Shown piece by piece: positions 12,480-14,935 of a DNA stretch of 14,935 nt. This stretch comes from Omnitrophica WOR_2 bacterium RIFCSPLOWO2_12_FULL_51_8 (GTDB taxonomy: Bacteria > Omnitrophota > Gorgyraeia > Gygaellales > Profunditerraquicolaceae). The DNA is taken from the NCBI GenBank assembly GCA_001805895.1, contig MHHD01000004.1:1-14935 (forward strand). Reading direction: 5' to 3'. The notes below the pieces were generated by a model, which did no database searches, was not told the DNA's origin, and worked only from the letters and a program-made list of their open reading frames with translations. The translations under genes and the position numbers were made by a program. Numbering within the stretch: position 1 is the stretch's first letter; each line of letters opens with the position of its first letter.

Positions 12480-13389
12480 CTTTACCTTCTTTGTTAAGGA
12501 TGTCTTCTTTCTTCTCTATGCTTATTACTTGCGCTGAAGGATCGATCCTGCGCAGCAACCCATTCAGGATCCTGCCCGGGCCAAATTCGATAAAATCGCT
12601 TACCCCGCAGGATAAGATGAATCTCATCGATTCTTCCCATCTCACCGGGGAATGAATCTGATAGGCCAGGTTTTCTCTGATTTCTGCCGGCTGGTATTGC
12701 GGCCGGGCGGTATAATTACTGACTACCGGGATCACGGCCGGGGAAATTTCCGCGCTCTCCAGGACCGGCTTGAATTCCGCCGAGGCCTCTAACATCAGGG
12801 AAGAATGGAACCCGCCGCTGACCTCTAATGCGATGACCCGCTTTGCCCCGGCCTCTTGAGCCAGGACACTGGCCTTTCCCACCGCCTCTTTTTTCCCGGA
12901 AATTACCACCTGGCCAGGGGCGTTGATATTGGCGATTTCCGCTCCGGCTTTCAGGCAGATATCTCTTAATTGCCCTATGGGCAGATCCAGCACCGCTGCC
13001 ATTCCACCGGGATGGCGGTGAGCGGCCTCTTCCATAATCTCTGCCCTTTTCCTCACCAGCCTCAATCCGGCCTCGAAAGACAGGCTTCCCGCGGCGATCA
13101 GCGCAGAATATTCTCCCAGGCTTAAGCCGGCTAAGTATGCCGGCTTGACTCCGGAACGCTGCCTAAAGGCCTCAAAGGCGGCTATGCTTGCCGCCAAGAT
13201 TGCCGGCTGGGAGGTTACCGTGTTTATCAGCGCTTCCCCGGGGCCGCCAAAGATCAGGCCGCTTAAGGAAAAACCTAAAACCTCATCCGCCTTTTCAAAG
13301 ACTCTTTTACTTTCCGGGAAGGACGCATAGAGATCCTTCCCCATACCTATATATTGACTGCCCTGGCCGGCAAATAAAAAGGCTACCAC
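12463..13389 (-). CDS. fabD: Malonyl-CoA:ACP transacylase
   Basis: Loads malonyl groups on ACP to feed the condensing enzymes. The 308-residue protein has GQGSQ (8-12), the nucleophile Ser90 in GLSLGEYSAL, and the catalytic His195 in GGFHSSLM; VVSNYTARP and FIEFGPGRILNGLLRRI are further family blocks. The GLSLGE form replaces the commoner GHSLGE, a variant also known in other FabD proteins. The start is a GTG at 13389-13387 that overlaps the fabH end by 7 bases and matches the family start (VAFLFAGQGSQ). Its end overlaps fabG by 17 bases. Confidence 0.97.
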   Translation of the reverse strand: MVAFLFAGQGSQYIGMGKDLYASFPESKRVFEKADEVLGFSLSGLIFGGPGEALINTVTSQPAILAASIAAFEAFRQRSGVKPAYLAGLSLGEYSALIAAGSLSFEAGLRLVRKRAEIMEEAAHRHPGGMAAVLDLPIGQLRDICLKAGAEIANINAPGQVVISGKKEAVGKASVLAQEAGAKRVIALEVSGGFHSSLMLEASAEFKPVLESAEISPAVIPVVSNYTARPQYQPAEIRENLAYQIHSPVRWEESMRFILSCGVSDFIEFGPGRILNGLLRRIDPSAQVISIEKKEDILNKEGKDAAER

Positions 13390-14366
13390 TCAATCACACA
13401 GGCGCCCCAAACCAGCCCTGCCCCGAAGGCATCCAAAAGAACAATGTCGCCCTTCTTGACCCTTGACTCCTTGACTGCCTCGCAGAGGGCGGTAGCCGTG
13501 GAGGCGCTAGACATATTACCGTATTTCTCTATATTAAGGTAAATTTTTTCCTGCGGCAGGTTAAGCTTTTTCGCCATTGCCATGATGATCCGCATATTCG
13601 CCTGGTGCGGGATGACCAGATCGATGTCCTTGCATTCCAGGCCCGCCTTCTTCAGGGCATCCTGCGCCGCTCCAGTCATCAGGGTAACTGCCAGCTTGAA
13701 CAATTTATTGCCCTGCATCTTGATGAAATGCCCCCGTTGGTCAACGGTCTGGTGCGAGGCCGGCTGGCGCGAACCGCCGGCAGGGATCATCAGCAAGCTG
13801 CCCTTGGAACCGTCGGCGCCCAGGCAGGCGGAAAGTATCCCTCCGGATCTTACCTCTGAGACCACTGCCGCCCCTGCGCCGTCTCCGAAAAGGACGCAGG
13901 TATCCCTGTCCTGCCAATCCGTCACCGCCGAAAGCGTTTCCGCTCCCACCACCAGGGCGTTTTTGTAATCGCCTCCGGCAATAAACTGCTGGGCCGTAGT
14001 GATAGCGTAAACGAACCCGGCGCAGGCAGCGGAAATATCAAAGCAGGCGGCGCGAGGGATCTGCAGGGCACCCTGCAGGATGGAGGATACCGAAGGAAAA
14101 GGCATATCCGCGGTAATGGTGGCAACGATGACCAGATCGATGTCCCGTGGCTCAAGATGCGCGTCTTCCAGCGCCGAACTGGCCGCCCTGATTGCCAGGT
14201 CCGAAGCGGCTTCGCCTTTATCGCGCAAGCGCCGCTCCTTGATCCCGGTGCGGGTGGTGATCCATTCATCCGAGGTCTCCACCATTTTTTCCAGATCCGC
14301 GTTAGTCAGGACCCGTTCCGGCAAATATTCGCCCAGCCCGATTATCCCCACTCGCTTTAGCATCAT
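13383..14366 (-). CDS. fabH: 3-oxoacyl-[ACP] synthase III
   Basis: Starts fatty-acid chains by condensing acyl-CoA with malonyl-ACP. The 327-residue protein has the triad Cys115 in FDISAACAGFVYA, His254 in IPHQANMRI and Asn284 in YGNMSSAS, plus SDEWITTRTGIKERR near the N-terminus, which is diagnostic of FabH. The start falls directly after the plsX TAA, with two ATG codons in tandem (14366 and 14363); either could be used. It belongs to the plsX-fabH-fabD-fabG-acpP-fabF operon. Confidence 0.97.
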   Translation of the reverse strand: MMLKRVGIIGLGEYLPERVLTNADLEKMVETSDEWITTRTGIKERRLRDKGEAASDLAIRAASSALEDAHLEPRDIDLVIVATITADMPFPSVSSILQGALQIPRAACFDISAACAGFVYAITTAQQFIAGGDYKNALVVGAETLSAVTDWQDRDTCVLFGDGAGAAVVSEVRSGGILSACLGADGSKGSLLMIPAGGSRQPASHQTVDQRGHFIKMQGNKLFKLAVTLMTGAAQDALKKAGLECKDIDLVIPHQANMRIIMAMAKKLNLPQEKIYLNIEKYGNMSSASTATALCEAVKESRVKKGDIVLLDAFGAGLVWGACVIEW

Positions 14367-14935
14367 TTATGCCTTTTGCCTGGCGGTTTTCTCCGACAGG
14401 GCCTCCAGGATCTTTTCGTTGAATTTCCGCTCGATCTCTTCCTTGGCTACCCGGATGGCATTCTTGATCGCCCTGGCATTGGAGCGGCCGTGGCCGATGA
14501 TCACCACGCCGTTGACGCCCAATAAAGGCGCTCCGCCGTATTCGGCGTAATCCAATTCCTTTTTGAAACGCATCAGGCTGGGTTTTAAAAATATCAGGCC
14601 TAACTTGCTCAAAGGATTGCTCAAAATATGCCGCTTCAGGAATACCTGCATTGCCTCCGCCGCGCTCTCGGAGACCTTCAGGGCGATGTTGCCGATGAAT
14701 CCGTCGCAGAGGATGATATCGCACTTACCGGAGAAAAATTCCTTGCCCTCGACATTCCCGATGAAATTCAGGCTGCTATTCTGGAGCAGCTCGCGCGTTT
14801 CCTTGATAAAATCAGTGCCCTTGCCTTCCTCTTCCCCGATATTCAGGATCCCTACCGTCGGATTCTGGCGGTTCAGGATATAGCGGCTGTAGGCGTCGGC
14901 CATAATCCCGTACTGCAATAACTGCATCGGCTTGG
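14367..14935 (-). CDS. plsX: Phosphate acyltransferase PlsX, N-terminus beyond window
   Basis: Peripheral membrane enzyme that turns acyl-ACP into acyl-phosphate for phospholipid synthesis. Only the C-terminal part (about 189 codons) is visible; the frame stays open to the window edge, so the first in-window ATG (14927) is not the start. Family blocks present are LLQYGIMADAYSRYI, VGILNIGEEEGKG, NFIGNVEG, CDGFIGNIALK and YGGAPLLGVNGVVIIGHG. Its TAA touches the fabH ATG. plsX at the head of a fab cluster is the common bacterial arrangement. Confidence 0.95.
   Translation of the reverse strand, partial: KPMQLLQYGIMADAYSRYILNRQNPTVGILNIGEEEGKGTDFIKETRELLQNSSLNFIGNVEGKEFFSGKCDIILCDGFIGNIALKVSESAAEAMQVFLKRHILSNPLSKLGLIFLKPSLMRFKKELDYAEYGGAPLLGVNGVVIIGHGRSNARAIKNAIRVAKEEIERKFNEKILEALSEKTARQKA

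Noticed and set aside
13922..14724. Minus-strand ORFs in other frames within fabH and plsX (13922-14269, 14302-14724)
   Set aside because: They overlap fully with fabH/plsX coding sequence, have biased composition and no family features.

Overview
All genes in this window lie on the minus strand, so transcription runs from high to low coordinates. It is a compact housekeeping block of moderate GC from a Gram-negative-type bacterium. The gene order is fatty-acid synthesis, then leucine, aspartate-semialdehyde, tRNA modification, ribosomal proteins L13/S9, then arginine. Together with the many short intergenic repeats and the solitary four-helix-bundle (23S IVS-type) protein, it recalls uncultured Omnitrophota/PVC-side genomes. 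That placement is from memory of genome style, not from a search, and is only moderately likely.

Layout from right to left. (1) 14935-10129: type II fatty acid synthesis, plsX (N-terminus off the edge)-fabH-fabD-fabG-acpP-fabF, tightly packed with overlaps; acpP alone is bracketed by two perfect hairpins. (2) 10128-9956: a 173-base spacer filled by a large interrupted palindrome. (3) 9955-6428: leucine genes leuC-[four-helix-bundle gene]-leuD-[small unknown protein]-leuB; the four-helix gene sits between inverted arrays of a 7-base repeat. (4) 6384-4147: a 19-codon ORF, an orphan MNT-type nucleotidyltransferase, asd and truA. (5) 4124-3152: a strong promoter, rplM-rpsI, a repeat tract and an intrinsic terminator. 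(6) 3132-1: a new promoter and argC-argJ-argB (argB runs off the left edge).

The most notable pattern is repeat invasion of protein-coding genes. Four essential-type enzymes (ArgJ, ArgC, TruA, Asd) each carry an in-frame insert made of low-complexity or palindromic repeat DNA, while their catalytic residues remain intact. The ArgJ insert lies one residue before the self-cleavage site. The TruA insert shares a run of about 20 identical bases with the intergenic array next to leuD, so one repeat family has entered both coding and non-coding DNA. Three of the repeat families have a 7-base period. LeuB also holds a perfect 36-base palindrome inside its coding sequence. None of this breaks an ORF, and the host pathways look functional.
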